A stretch of 64,000 nucleotides of DNA. It comes from Alloalcanivorax balearicus MACL04. GTDB taxonomy: Bacteria > Pseudomonadota > Gammaproteobacteria > Pseudomonadales > Alcanivoracaceae. A model generated the notes under the pieces. That model saw only the letters and a list, made by a program, of their open reading frames with translations, did no database searches and was not told the DNA's origin. Below, piece after piece: positions 53,912 to 61,721 of this stretch; position 1 is the first letter of the stretch, and the number at the start of each line of letters is the position of its first letter. The DNA lies in assembly GCF_025532145.1 (NCBI RefSeq), contig NZ_ARXS01000009.1:62001-126000 (forward strand), read 5' to 3'. The translations under genes and the position numbers were made by a program.

Positions 53912-54397
53912 ATGAAGATCGGCGTATTGGTGATCGTTTTGTTTCTGTGTGAAAGCGCTTTTGGGCAGGATCTTTGTCTTTCCGTGGAATCCAGGTATTG
54001 GCCAATTGCTGATGACTATAAGGTCATGAAAAGAGTTGTCGGCTTGATGGAAATGACAGGGATTAAAGATCCATACGATGATGAATGGAAAGAATTGCAA
54101 GTGCAGAACCCTTACTTAGTTCATTCTGTAGCATCGTATTTTATTGATCCTTATTTTCTATCTGTTGAAGGAGGGAGAGAAAAGCTGGATTTCTTATTTG
54201 ATTTAGGGGTTGATATACAGGATCGGGATGTGGCGGGGAGACTCATCATAATGGAGTTTGTATCCACAAGAAATAGAAAGTTTGTGGATTATGCTATCGA
54301 CAGGTATAAAAAAGAGAACGTTAAAATTCCAATTGGCGATTTGAAGGTGATTTTGGGCTGCTATGGCTTTGAAGGAAGTTTGGTTGATGAGGATTAG
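53912..54397 (+). CDS. hypothetical exported protein, ankyrin-like C-terminal half
   Basis: The 161-aa product has a signal peptide (MKIGVLVIVLFLCESAFG, cut before QDLC), so it should be periplasmic. The mature part contains two Cys near its ends. A stretch resembling ankyrin units (LDFLFDLGVDIQDRDVAGRL, then FVSTRNRKFVDYAIDRYKKE) lies at about residues 85-130; this is a loose match by eye. Composition is AT-rich like the gene before it. Its stop overlaps the stop of the convergent aldo/keto reductase gene by two bases. Function unknown; an immunity-type or adaptor role cannot be tested here. Confidence 0.6.
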   Translation: MKIGVLVIVLFLCESAFGQDLCLSVESRYWPIADDYKVMKRVVGLMEMTGIKDPYDDEWKELQVQNPYLVHSVASYFIDPYFLSVEGGREKLDFLFDLGVDIQDRDVAGRLIIMEFVSTRNRKFVDYAIDRYKKENVKIPIGDLKVILGCYGFEGSLVDED

Positions 54398-55410
54398 ATC
54401 GGGTTCTGCCGACCCGCCGGAGCCATAAACTCCGGCCCCACCGGGTTGGTGATCGTCTCGGCCAGGATACGTTCGATCTCCGTGTTCAAAGCATCATCCA
54501 GATGCCAGCCGTCCAACTCCAGCATGGGCAGAATCTGTTCCGGGCGGCGCACGCCCCAGAGGGCCAGATCGACGCCGGGCTGGTCCAGCAGCCAGCGCAC
54601 CGTCAGCGGCAGCACGCCGCCCAAACCGTTGTCGCGGGCCAGCGTGTTGAGGGCGTCCACCGCCTCGAGGTACTGGGCGTAGCGGGGAGGTTGGAATTTG
54701 GGGTCGTGGTTACGCAGGTCGTCGCTGTTGAAACGGGTGTGCGGGCGCATCTTGCCGGACAGCAGGCCACGGCACAGAGCGCTGTAACCCAATACGCTGA
54801 TGCCCAGCTCCCGGGCGGCAGGCAGCAGGTCCTCTTCAGTACGCCGTTCGAACAGGTTGTAGGGGGCCTGGACCGCGGTGAGTGGACAGATGGCGTGGAA
54901 GGCGCGCAGCTGCTGGCCGGTGAGGTTGCTGACGCCGACGGCGCGGATCTTGCCTTGGCGCTGCAGTGTGGCCATGGCCCCGGCGGTGTCTTCCAGCGGG
55001 CAGGCCAGATCCGGCCAGTGCACCTGATACAGATCGATGACATCGGTGCGCAGGCGCCGCAGGCTGGCGTGCACCTCCTCGAACAGCCGTTGCGGCCGGG
55101 CGTCACGGAACGGGATGCCGTCACGCCAATCCAGGCCGGCCTGGGTGGACAGCGTCACATGCTGTCGCAGACGGCCGCGGCGCAGCGCTTCGCCCACCAG
55201 CGCTTCGGATTCTCCGAAGCCGTACAGGGGAGCCGTGTCGATGGTGGTAATACCGTTTTCCACCGCCTCCAGGATGGCCTGCAGAGCGTTGTGGCGATCC
55301 CATCCCGCGCCCGCTGCGGCGCTGTCCCGCGCTCCGGCGCCCATGGTCCGGGTGCCCAGGGCGATACGGCTGCAGGTCAGGTCGCTGTTGGCCAGTGTGG
55401 TGGTTTCCAT
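54394..55410 (-). CDS. aldo/keto reductase family protein with altered catalytic Lys
   Basis: The 338-aa TIM-barrel protein has the family core: Asp and Tyr in TIDTAPLYGFGESEALVGEA and His in IDLYQVHWPDLACPLEDT. At the usual lysine (STK motif) it reads VTLSTQAGLDW, with CAG for Gln. The C-terminal cofactor motif (WGVRRPEQILPMLELDG) is only partly like the RSxxxxxxEN type. It may therefore be catalytically changed or act on a different substrate. It is transcribed with the upstream secretin-domain gene (19-base gap). Confidence 0.85.
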   Translation of the reverse strand: METTTLANSDLTCSRIALGTRTMGAGARDSAAAGAGWDRHNALQAILEAVENGITTIDTAPLYGFGESEALVGEALRRGRLRQHVTLSTQAGLDWRDGIPFRDARPQRLFEEVHASLRRLRTDVIDLYQVHWPDLACPLEDTAGAMATLQRQGKIRAVGVSNLTGQQLRAFHAICPLTAVQAPYNLFERRTEEDLLPAARELGISVLGYSALCRGLLSGKMRPHTRFNSDDLRNHDPKFQPPRYAQYLEAVDALNTLARDNGLGGVLPLTVRWLLDQPGVDLALWGVRRPEQILPMLELDGWHLDDALNTEIERILAETITNPVGPEFMAPAGRQNPI

Positions 55411-55429
55411 TGCCGCTCCCGTGGGTCGC

Positions 55430-56158
55430 TCAGTGGATCAGATCGACTTTGATTTCCAGCGGCAGGGTGACGGTGCTGCCGTGTTGCTCCACGCCGCCCA
55501 AGCCCTGGCTCTGGGTTTGTTCACGCACTTCTATGTTCCCCAGGGGCGTCCACTGGCCCAGGGGCACTTGCAGGGTGGTGGCGGTGCTTTGGGTGTCCGC
55601 GACGGTGCCATGGCTCAATTGCTCGAAGCGCTGGCTGATGCGCAGGCGCACCTGATTGTCAGCGGTGAGCAGAGGCAGAATATCGATCCCTTGTTTCAGG
55701 CTCAATAAAGCGGGCAACTGGCTGCCGGCAAGGGCGATCAGGGTACCCTGACCAACACTGGCCGGATGCCCTGACAGGGTGTTGATACGATACTGGTCCT
55801 CGCGCTGCTGCCGGTGGCGACCGTCGCTCACGATGACCCGGCCGCCTTCGACTTTCAATACGCGGTCGTCGCCTTCGCTGTTCTGGCGCCGCCGCAACAC
55901 CACCGATATCGTGCGCGGCGCCGAGGGCATGTCGCCCAGGGCATTGAGGATTTGATCAAAATTCTCCTGACTGGTGCGGATCACCAGCCGGCCCTGGTAG
56001 GCGTTGACGGAGCCGCCTTCCGGCAGCAGCGGTTCGATGATCTGCACCAGAGCTTCAGCGTCGGCTCGCTGGATCACATGGATGGACATCTGTGCCAGGG
56101 CAGGGCCGGTCAGGATCAGGCCCAGCAGCAGGGCCAGGGTGCGGATGAATGGGGTCAT
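55430..56158 (-). CDS. secretin-domain periplasmic protein, stand-alone
   Basis: The 242-aa protein has a signal peptide (MTPFIRTLALLLGLILTGPA, cut after ALA). An N-terminal secretin N1-type domain follows (MSIHVIQRADAEALVQIIEP, NAYQGRLVIRTSQENFDQIL), and then a beta-rich region with a secretin-like C-terminal segment (LTADNQVRLRISQRFEQLSH). It is far shorter than a full secretin channel and lacks a pilotin or secretion neighbours. It might be a fragment or a periplasmic partner; the role is unknown. It is co-oriented with the MORN gene upstream (111-base gap). Confidence 0.75.
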   Translation of the reverse strand: MTPFIRTLALLLGLILTGPALAQMSIHVIQRADAEALVQIIEPLLPEGGSVNAYQGRLVIRTSQENFDQILNALGDMPSAPRTISVVLRRRQNSEGDDRVLKVEGGRVIVSDGRHRQQREDQYRINTLSGHPASVGQGTLIALAGSQLPALLSLKQGIDILPLLTADNQVRLRISQRFEQLSHGTVADTQSTATTLQVPLGQWTPLGNIEVREQTQSQGLGGVEQHGSTVTLPLEIKVDLIH

Positions 56159-56269
56159 GGCGGCCTCTTGGTCATGATGCGCTTGTTATCATAGCCCTGC
56201 TGAGGGCGGATTGATTTGTGGCGATACTCATCCTTTGGATGGTGGAAAGAGTACGCGGTTCAGGCGTTG

Positions 56270-57217
56270 TTATCCGCCATCGCCGGCATTAGTGGTTTCG
56301 ATGGTGCCGTCGCGGCCGCGCTGATGCCATTCGCCGACCCGTTTGCCGTCACGATATTGCCCCCACAGCAAGGGCATACCGGTGGCCGTTTGCACACGCC
56401 AGGGGCCATGCAAGCGACCTTTGACATAGGTCTCCCGGTAGACACGTGTTCCTTTCCGGCTGATCTTCAGACCCTCGGGCAGGCCGTTGACGATATGATG
56501 AAGTTCCACCAGGGCGCCCTTTTCGAAACGCTCAAGCCAGCGTTCACCGGTCTCGGCGTAGTGAATGTCAGCCTGGATCGGCTGGTGCTGGTGGTAGCGG
56601 GCAGTAATGATCAGCCATAGCGGCGCGTTGTCCAGGAAGCGCCCCTCCGAGTCTCGTCGATACTCAACTTGGTGCTGGGTCAATTCACCGTCCTTGCCCC
56701 AGAAGCGTGTTTCGACGATGCCGGCACTTTGCGCCGTGCCCCGGGCGGTGACGCGGCCGCTCTCGTCAAAATAGCTGAACACGCCGTTTTTCTTGCCCCG
56801 GACAAAGCAGACTTGTTCGCGCAGATTACCGTCAGGGTAGTAACGGCGCACTTGACCGTGTACCTGATTATTCCGGTAGGGAATCTCCTCGGTGAGGTGT
56901 CCGGCGCGGTCGAACCACTGTTCCAGGCCGGATTGAACACCATTCCGGTACTGGGCGATGCGTCTCAGAGGGCCCTTTTCCACACGCCCTTCTTCCTGCC
57001 CGTTTTCGCCGCTCCTTTCGCCGCTCCTTTCATAGTAATAGCGTTGCTCGCCGTGCCGCTTGCCGTCCTTGATACGCCGATGTTCGATCAGCGCGCCTTG
57101 TTGATTGAGTACTCCGAACTCGCCCTGAAGGGCAGCGTTCGCCGGCGGTTTGGCTGTCTCGGCGGTGCTGAGGCCGGCGCACAGCAGAAGCAATGATACG
57201 AGGCATCGGCGGACCAT
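56270..57217 (-). CDS. MORN/YwqK-repeat exported protein
   Basis: The 315-aa product has a signal peptide (MVRRCLVSLLLLCAGLSTAE). Repeats of the YwqK/MORN kind follow: HRRIKDGKRHGEQRYYYERS, AQYRNGVQSGLEQWFDRAGH, IPYRNNQVHGQVRRYYPDGN and FVRGKKNGVFSYFDESGRV. At the end come YVKGRLHGPWRVQTATGMPL and YRDGKRVGEWHQRGRDGTI. YwqK proteins are annotated as antitoxins, but many such exported proteins have no toxin partner and none is next to this one. A 12-base tandem duplication (57007-57030) encodes GERSGERS. Role unknown. Confidence 0.82.
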   Translation of the reverse strand: MVRRCLVSLLLLCAGLSTAETAKPPANAALQGEFGVLNQQGALIEHRRIKDGKRHGEQRYYYERSGERSGENGQEEGRVEKGPLRRIAQYRNGVQSGLEQWFDRAGHLTEEIPYRNNQVHGQVRRYYPDGNLREQVCFVRGKKNGVFSYFDESGRVTARGTAQSAGIVETRFWGKDGELTQHQVEYRRDSEGRFLDNAPLWLIITARYHQHQPIQADIHYAETGERWLERFEKGALVELHHIVNGLPEGLKISRKGTRVYRETYVKGRLHGPWRVQTATGMPLLWGQYRDGKRVGEWHQRGRDGTIETTNAGDGG

Positions 57218-57219
57218 TA

Positions 57220-57237
57220 TTATCGGTGCCCCGATAA
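57220..57237. promoter_or_regulatory. palindrome upstream of the MORN gene
   Basis: TTATCGG (57220-57226), TGCC, CCGATAA (57231-57237) form a 7-bp inverted repeat two bases before the MORN-gene start, within the 136-base divergent gap to the methyltransferase gene. It may be an operator or an mRNA hairpin that limits translation initiation. Confidence 0.4.
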
Positions 57238-57353
57238 ATCCGTCGACGGGAGGAAAAACGGTCTTTTAAAACGCATAATGGTGCCTCCGTGCGGCTTGCT
57301 GAAAGAATAGCAAACGGCCGCCATCCCAACTTCATGCGGATCACAACAATTTC

Positions 57354-58040
57354 ATGTTTGCCAACAGTTCCCCCGTGGTGTCGAACCAGACCGGACCGCA
57401 CGAGCGCCTGGAGGCTACCGTGCGCCGCCATTTGTCGCAGCCCTGGCGGGCGCCGCTGGCGGAGCATGACCGTCAGGCGTTTGATCGGGCGCGGCAATGG
57501 CTCGGCGATGATGCGAGGCCGCTGATCCTGGATTCTGGTTGTGGTACCGGCCGTTCCTCGGTGATGCTGGCCCGCCGTTTCCCGCAGGCGAGGGTGCTCG
57601 GCCTGGACCAGTCCGAACACCGGCTGCAGCGGGGCGAGCGGCGTTTCGGCGAGGCGCTGCCGGAAAACCTGCGGCTGGTGCGTTGCGATTGCGCCGGATT
57701 CTGGCGGCTGGCGCAGGATGCCGGCTGGCGTGCGCAACGCCATTATCTGCTGTACCCCAATCCGTGGCCCAAGAGCGCCCACCTGAAGCGGCGCTGGCAC
57801 GGACACCCGGTATTTCCGCATCTGCTCGCCCTGGGCGGCGAGTTGGAGGCACGCAGTAACTGGCGGCTGTATCTGGAGGAGTTGGCGGCGGCGCTGGCGC
57901 TGGCCGGGGTCGAGGCGTCCTTGCAACCGTTGCCGGAAGATGAGGTGGCGTTGACCGACTTCGAGGAGAAATACCGTCTCAGCGGCCACCATTTGTGGCG
58001 CTTGACGGCGTCCCTGGGGGATGGCGCCGGTTCCGCCTGA
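57354..58040 (+). CDS. TrmB-like tRNA (guanine-N7)-methyltransferase family protein
   Basis: The 228-aa Rossmann methyltransferase has the SAM site LILDSGCGTGRSSVMLARRF and ARVLGLDQSEHRLQRGERRF. The TrmB hallmark LLYPNPWPKSAHLKRRWHGH is followed by PVFPHLLALGGELEARSNWR. Housekeeping TrmB has DPWPK(x)RHxKRR; here NPWPKSAHLKRR differs at the first residue. It may be a paralogue or a diverged TrmB. No other TrmB is in the window, so I left the symbol empty. It diverges from the MORN gene. Confidence 0.85.
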   Translation: MFANSSPVVSNQTGPHERLEATVRRHLSQPWRAPLAEHDRQAFDRARQWLGDDARPLILDSGCGTGRSSVMLARRFPQARVLGLDQSEHRLQRGERRFGEALPENLRLVRCDCAGFWRLAQDAGWRAQRHYLLYPNPWPKSAHLKRRWHGHPVFPHLLALGGELEARSNWRLYLEELAAALALAGVEASLQPLPEDEVALTDFEEKYRLSGHHLWRLTASLGDGAGSA

Positions 58041-58064
58041 GCGGTTCCTTCGGCGCCGGCGTGA

Positions 58065-60185
58065 TTACTCCGGCAGGGTCACGGTCAGGGTTCGGGTGAC
58101 CGGATCATGGCCGCGCATGAACGCCACCTCCTGAATACCCGATCCCCAGAAGTGCCGCACTTTGCCGTCCTGGCCGACCGGCGCCAGCGGCAGACCGGTC
58201 TGATCCCGTGCTTCCAGACCAGCATCCGGCAACTGTCCGCAGTGGTCCGGGATGACTACCCCGTTATCGCCCTGGAAACGGGCACAACCTGGTTTCTCAG
58301 GTGTCACCGAAACGGTTTCCACCCGGCTCGGGCAGCGGACTTCAATGGTCAGGGTGCGGTCATGAAAACGATGATTGAAGCCGTCATCGTTGCTCAACAC
58401 AAAAGCGCCGGTGAAATAGCGCTCATGGTCGGGACGGGCGCCCCAGTCCCACTGGAACCGGGGCGGGCTCTCCAGGTCCTCGGCGCCACTTTTTACCGAG
58501 AGATGGCAGAGTCTCAACGCCGGCGGGCCGCCGATGATCACTTTATTGTCGTTCTGCCCGGTGACTTCGAGCTGCCGCAGAAGGGTTTCCGGTTGTTCGG
58601 GCGGCTTCGGCAGGCGGCGCGGGTTATGGCGCACACCGGGTGGATGCAGATCGCCGGAGTCCGGCAGGGGGCGGATGTGGAAGGTCACCGGCCGCGACTC
58701 GATGCTCAACGGGATCAGTCGCAGCGCGGCGATATCGGCCTCCCTGGTCTGGTAGGTGGCCGTTTCCATCAGCCCATGCAAGGTTAACTGATCGGTGAGC
58801 CAGCGGTCCTGGTCCGGGTGTTCCTGGTCGATACCGGTCGGGTAAGTCAGTGCACTGAACGCCAGCGGTTCACCGTCCGCGCCCAGCGGCTCCACCCGGA
58901 CGCTGGTGGTGCCGTCGAAGTGCAGATCCACTCGCCGAGGCTGCCAGCGCGCTACCTGGATACCGGGTGGGAAGGCATCGTCTTTTGCCAGCACCACCGG
59001 TTCGCCGGGCACGTGGATGTGAAGATCCGCTGTCACATCGATTTGTCCGAGCTGGTGCAGGTTTGCTCCGGCGGGCACTGTCAGCAGCTCCTCATTGCGA
59101 GGGGAAGCCAGTGGCAAGCCCAGCAGATAGTTGCGTTCCGCCAGCCGGTTGACCATCAGCCCGTCGATCTGGCCGGAACGGGCCGAACGGAACAGCGGGT
59201 CGATTTGTTCGGTTTGCAGCCCCAGGGCGGTGTCGCCTTCCAGTGGCAGACGGTTTTCCTGCACGGTATAGAAGAGACTTTCCGTCAGCGCATCGGCGAA
59301 CCGGTCGAGCGCGGCCCGGTCATGCAGTGGGTTGGCATACCCGGTGTAGGACGGGGTGTCGAGTTGCCGCTTGATCATGTCCCGGTTGAATCGGACCCGC
59401 AGCGGATTGATGCCCTGAAGATCCAGCTTCCGCTGATAGTGACGCTGACTGACCAGCGCCAGACGCTGGTGGATCACGGCGTCGCTGCCCGGTACCTCAA
59501 CGGTGATGGCGAGCAGGGCGATCACCGGCATGCCGGAAGGCAGCCGGGCCACCAGCCGGCCGGCACCGGTCACCGAGTCGCCCTCGAAGTCGGCTTTCAG
59601 CAGAACCCGGTCGCCATCCCGGTCCAGTACCTGGAAGCGTGCTTCCGCCTCGGGCAAGCCAATGAAAGCGGTGTCCTCGCTCCAGTGGTCGCCGGGCTGT
59701 GGATCGGCGGGCAGACCGGGCACCGCCACCGGGGTGTTGTTCCCGGTGAGCGTCTTCAGCTTCGGATCCAGTTTCGCCATCAGCCTGTCATGAAGTTCCG
59801 GCTCGCCCGGACGGATCTCCACTATCTCGCCGTTTTTGATACGGCTGAGCGTGCCGGCGCTCATCATTCGCAGCATTTCTTGCTGGCGCTGGTTGGTGTC
59901 GCTCAGGTCGCGGGTGTCCAGCCGGCCCATGGAGGTGTCGATGCTCATCCAGGGCAGGGTGGTCCGCAGCCACAAGGCGTCGTCATCCCGGTTGTGGTCG
60001 GTATCAATGCGGGTGCGAAGCAGGGTATTAATGCGGAGCTCGTTTTCGTAGCCGGGCCGGGACACGCTCTGATGGCTGAGCAGCAGAAACTCGTCTTGGT
60101 AATTGCTGGCCGGCACATCGGGGCGTGAACCGACGTCGCAGGCGGACAGAACCAGTGAACAGAGAAACAGGCAGAAATAGCGCAT
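58065..60185 (-). CDS. large predicted lipoprotein of unknown function
   Basis: The 706-aa protein begins MRYFCLFLCSLVLSACDVGS, a lipoprotein signal with lipobox LSAC. GGAG lies seven bases before the ATG at 60185, preferred over the longer frame from 60224. The rest is a mostly soluble, beta-rich and acidic chain without a domain I recognise. Scattered Pro-rich stretches (LPKPPEQPET) and a Cys pair in the last third are visible. It probably sits on the periplasmic face of the inner or outer membrane. It diverges from the MFS gene to the right and converges with the TrmB-like gene. Function unknown. Confidence 0.7.
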   Translation of the reverse strand: MRYFCLFLCSLVLSACDVGSRPDVPASNYQDEFLLLSHQSVSRPGYENELRINTLLRTRIDTDHNRDDDALWLRTTLPWMSIDTSMGRLDTRDLSDTNQRQQEMLRMMSAGTLSRIKNGEIVEIRPGEPELHDRLMAKLDPKLKTLTGNNTPVAVPGLPADPQPGDHWSEDTAFIGLPEAEARFQVLDRDGDRVLLKADFEGDSVTGAGRLVARLPSGMPVIALLAITVEVPGSDAVIHQRLALVSQRHYQRKLDLQGINPLRVRFNRDMIKRQLDTPSYTGYANPLHDRAALDRFADALTESLFYTVQENRLPLEGDTALGLQTEQIDPLFRSARSGQIDGLMVNRLAERNYLLGLPLASPRNEELLTVPAGANLHQLGQIDVTADLHIHVPGEPVVLAKDDAFPPGIQVARWQPRRVDLHFDGTTSVRVEPLGADGEPLAFSALTYPTGIDQEHPDQDRWLTDQLTLHGLMETATYQTREADIAALRLIPLSIESRPVTFHIRPLPDSGDLHPPGVRHNPRRLPKPPEQPETLLRQLEVTGQNDNKVIIGGPPALRLCHLSVKSGAEDLESPPRFQWDWGARPDHERYFTGAFVLSNDDGFNHRFHDRTLTIEVRCPSRVETVSVTPEKPGCARFQGDNGVVIPDHCGQLPDAGLEARDQTGLPLAPVGQDGKVRHFWGSGIQEVAFMRGHDPVTRTLTVTLPE

Positions 60186-60281
60186 AATCCAACTCCGGCA
60201 GCGGCACGAGTGTACCGAAATCATCGGCCTTGCGGTGTCGCCGTCGCTGAATTCGTGAACTTGCCGGCAGGGAGGCCCCGC

Positions 60282-61676
60282 ATGCCCGTTCCCACAGCGC
60301 CCCAGTCCGACACTTGGCGTGATCTCTGTTCAGGCCGGCGTGGGCCGCGCCTGTTGCTGATCTGGCTCGGTATCTGGGTGGGAGCGGCGGAAAGTCTGGT
60401 CACCGCCACCATCATGCCGACAGTGGCGCGGCAATTGGGCGGCTACGCGTATTTCAGTTGGGCGGTGGCGCTGTTCATGATCGGAACGATCCTGGCGGTG
60501 GCCAGCGCGGGGCGATTGGCGGAGCGATACGGTTTGGCGCGTGCCAGCGCGGGCGCCGGACTGGTGTTGGCGACCGGGTGCGCGGTGTCCGCGCGGGCGC
60601 CGGATATTTTGACCTTTCTGGCCGGCCGCTGGGTGCAGGGCGTTGGCGGGGGCTGGATTTCCGGTTTCGCCATGGTGGCGGTGTCGCGGTTCTTCCCGGA
60701 ACGGCATTTGGCGCGGGTGTTTGCCTCGGCCACCGCGATCTGGGCGCTGGCCACGGTGCTCGGCCCCTTGCTGGGGGGTGTGTTTGCCGAGAGCGGTGGC
60801 TGGCGTGGCGTGTTCTGGCTGTTCTCGGCCCAGGCGTTGCTGTTCATACTCGCCGCTTTGCGGCTGTTTCGTGGCGCGGCCCCGGCGGAACGCGGTGCCC
60901 GGGTGCCCTGGCCGCAGCTGGGATTGTTGGCGGTGGGGGTGGCGGCGTTGGTGCTGGCCAGTCTGGCGGAACACTGGCTCTGGGTATTGGGACTGCTGAT
61001 GTTGTCGATCGGCATGCTGGCGTGGTTGCGCTGGCGGGATCAACGCGGAGAGAACCGCCTGTTGCCCGCCGGGGCCTGGCAACTGCGGCACACTGTGGGG
61101 GCTGGTTACGCGGCGATGGCGGCGGTGACGGCGGCGTCCATGGCGTTGCTGATCTATGGCCCGCCGATTCTGCAAGCACTACAGGGGTTGTCGCCGTTGC
61201 GGGCCGGTTATGTGGTGGCGGTGCAGGCGATGGCCTGGACACTGGCGGCGCTGGCGGTTTCCGGGGCGGATCGGAAGGGCGAGCGCCGCTGGATTCGCAT
61301 CGGCGCGTTGACGGTTTTACTCGGGGTGCTGTTGCTGGCTGCCGTTATGACGTCGCCGGTGCTCTGGGTATTGATGGGCGCGGCAATCTGTGGTCTGGGC
61401 CTGGGTTGGGGCTCCAGTCTGATGAACCGGCGCTTGCTGCGGGCGCTGGCGGAAGAAGACCGGGCCATTGGCTCCTCGGCATTGATCGGGGTTCGTCAGG
61501 TGGGTGGTGCCGTGGGCGCGGCGCTGGCGGGGTTGGCGGCCAATCTGACCGGAGTGGCGGAAGGTCTGTCGCCGGAAAGCGCCGAGCGGGCAGCTCCGGT
61601 GGTGTTCATGGCGGTGCTGCCGATGGCGCTGTTGGCGGTGTGGTGCGCGTGGCGGTTTACCCGGTCGGCGGATTGA
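60282..61676 (+). CDS. MFS transporter, DHA2 (EmrB/QacA-like) type
   Basis: The 464-aa protein has about 12-14 hydrophobic segments. Diagnostic parts are AAESLVTATIMPTVARQLGG in helix 1 (DxxIVNxALP-like motif position), AGRLAERYGLARASAGAGLV for the helix 2-3 loop, GRWVQGVGGGWISGFAMVAV in helix 4, and GPLLGGVFAESGGWRGVFWL in motif C. It may export hydrophobic drugs or metabolites; the substrate is unknown. GGGAGG lies five bases before the ATG. Confidence 0.88.
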   Translation: MPVPTAPQSDTWRDLCSGRRGPRLLLIWLGIWVGAAESLVTATIMPTVARQLGGYAYFSWAVALFMIGTILAVASAGRLAERYGLARASAGAGLVLATGCAVSARAPDILTFLAGRWVQGVGGGWISGFAMVAVSRFFPERHLARVFASATAIWALATVLGPLLGGVFAESGGWRGVFWLFSAQALLFILAALRLFRGAAPAERGARVPWPQLGLLAVGVAALVLASLAEHWLWVLGLLMLSIGMLAWLRWRDQRGENRLLPAGAWQLRHTVGAGYAAMAAVTAASMALLIYGPPILQALQGLSPLRAGYVVAVQAMAWTLAALAVSGADRKGERRWIRIGALTVLLGVLLLAAVMTSPVLWVLMGAAICGLGLGWGSSLMNRRLLRALAEEDRAIGSSALIGVRQVGGAVGAALAGLAANLTGVAEGLSPESAERAAPVVFMAVLPMALLAVWCAWRFTRSAD

Positions 61677-61699
61677 ATCGCGGCGCACAAGCCGCGATT
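61676..61699. terminator. hairpin between convergent MFS and trpB2 genes
   Basis: AATCGCGGC (61676-61684) and GCCGCGATT (61691-61699) give a perfect 9-bp stem with a 6-base loop directly at the MFS stop. There is no T-run on either side, so it may act as an mRNA-end structure for both genes. Confidence 0.5.
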
Positions 61700-61721
61700 C
61701 CGCGTGTTGCCGTCACGGGCC

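Noticed and set aside
56270-57217. YwqK toxin-antitoxin system
   Set aside because: Repeats match, but the protein is exported and no toxin gene lies next to it.
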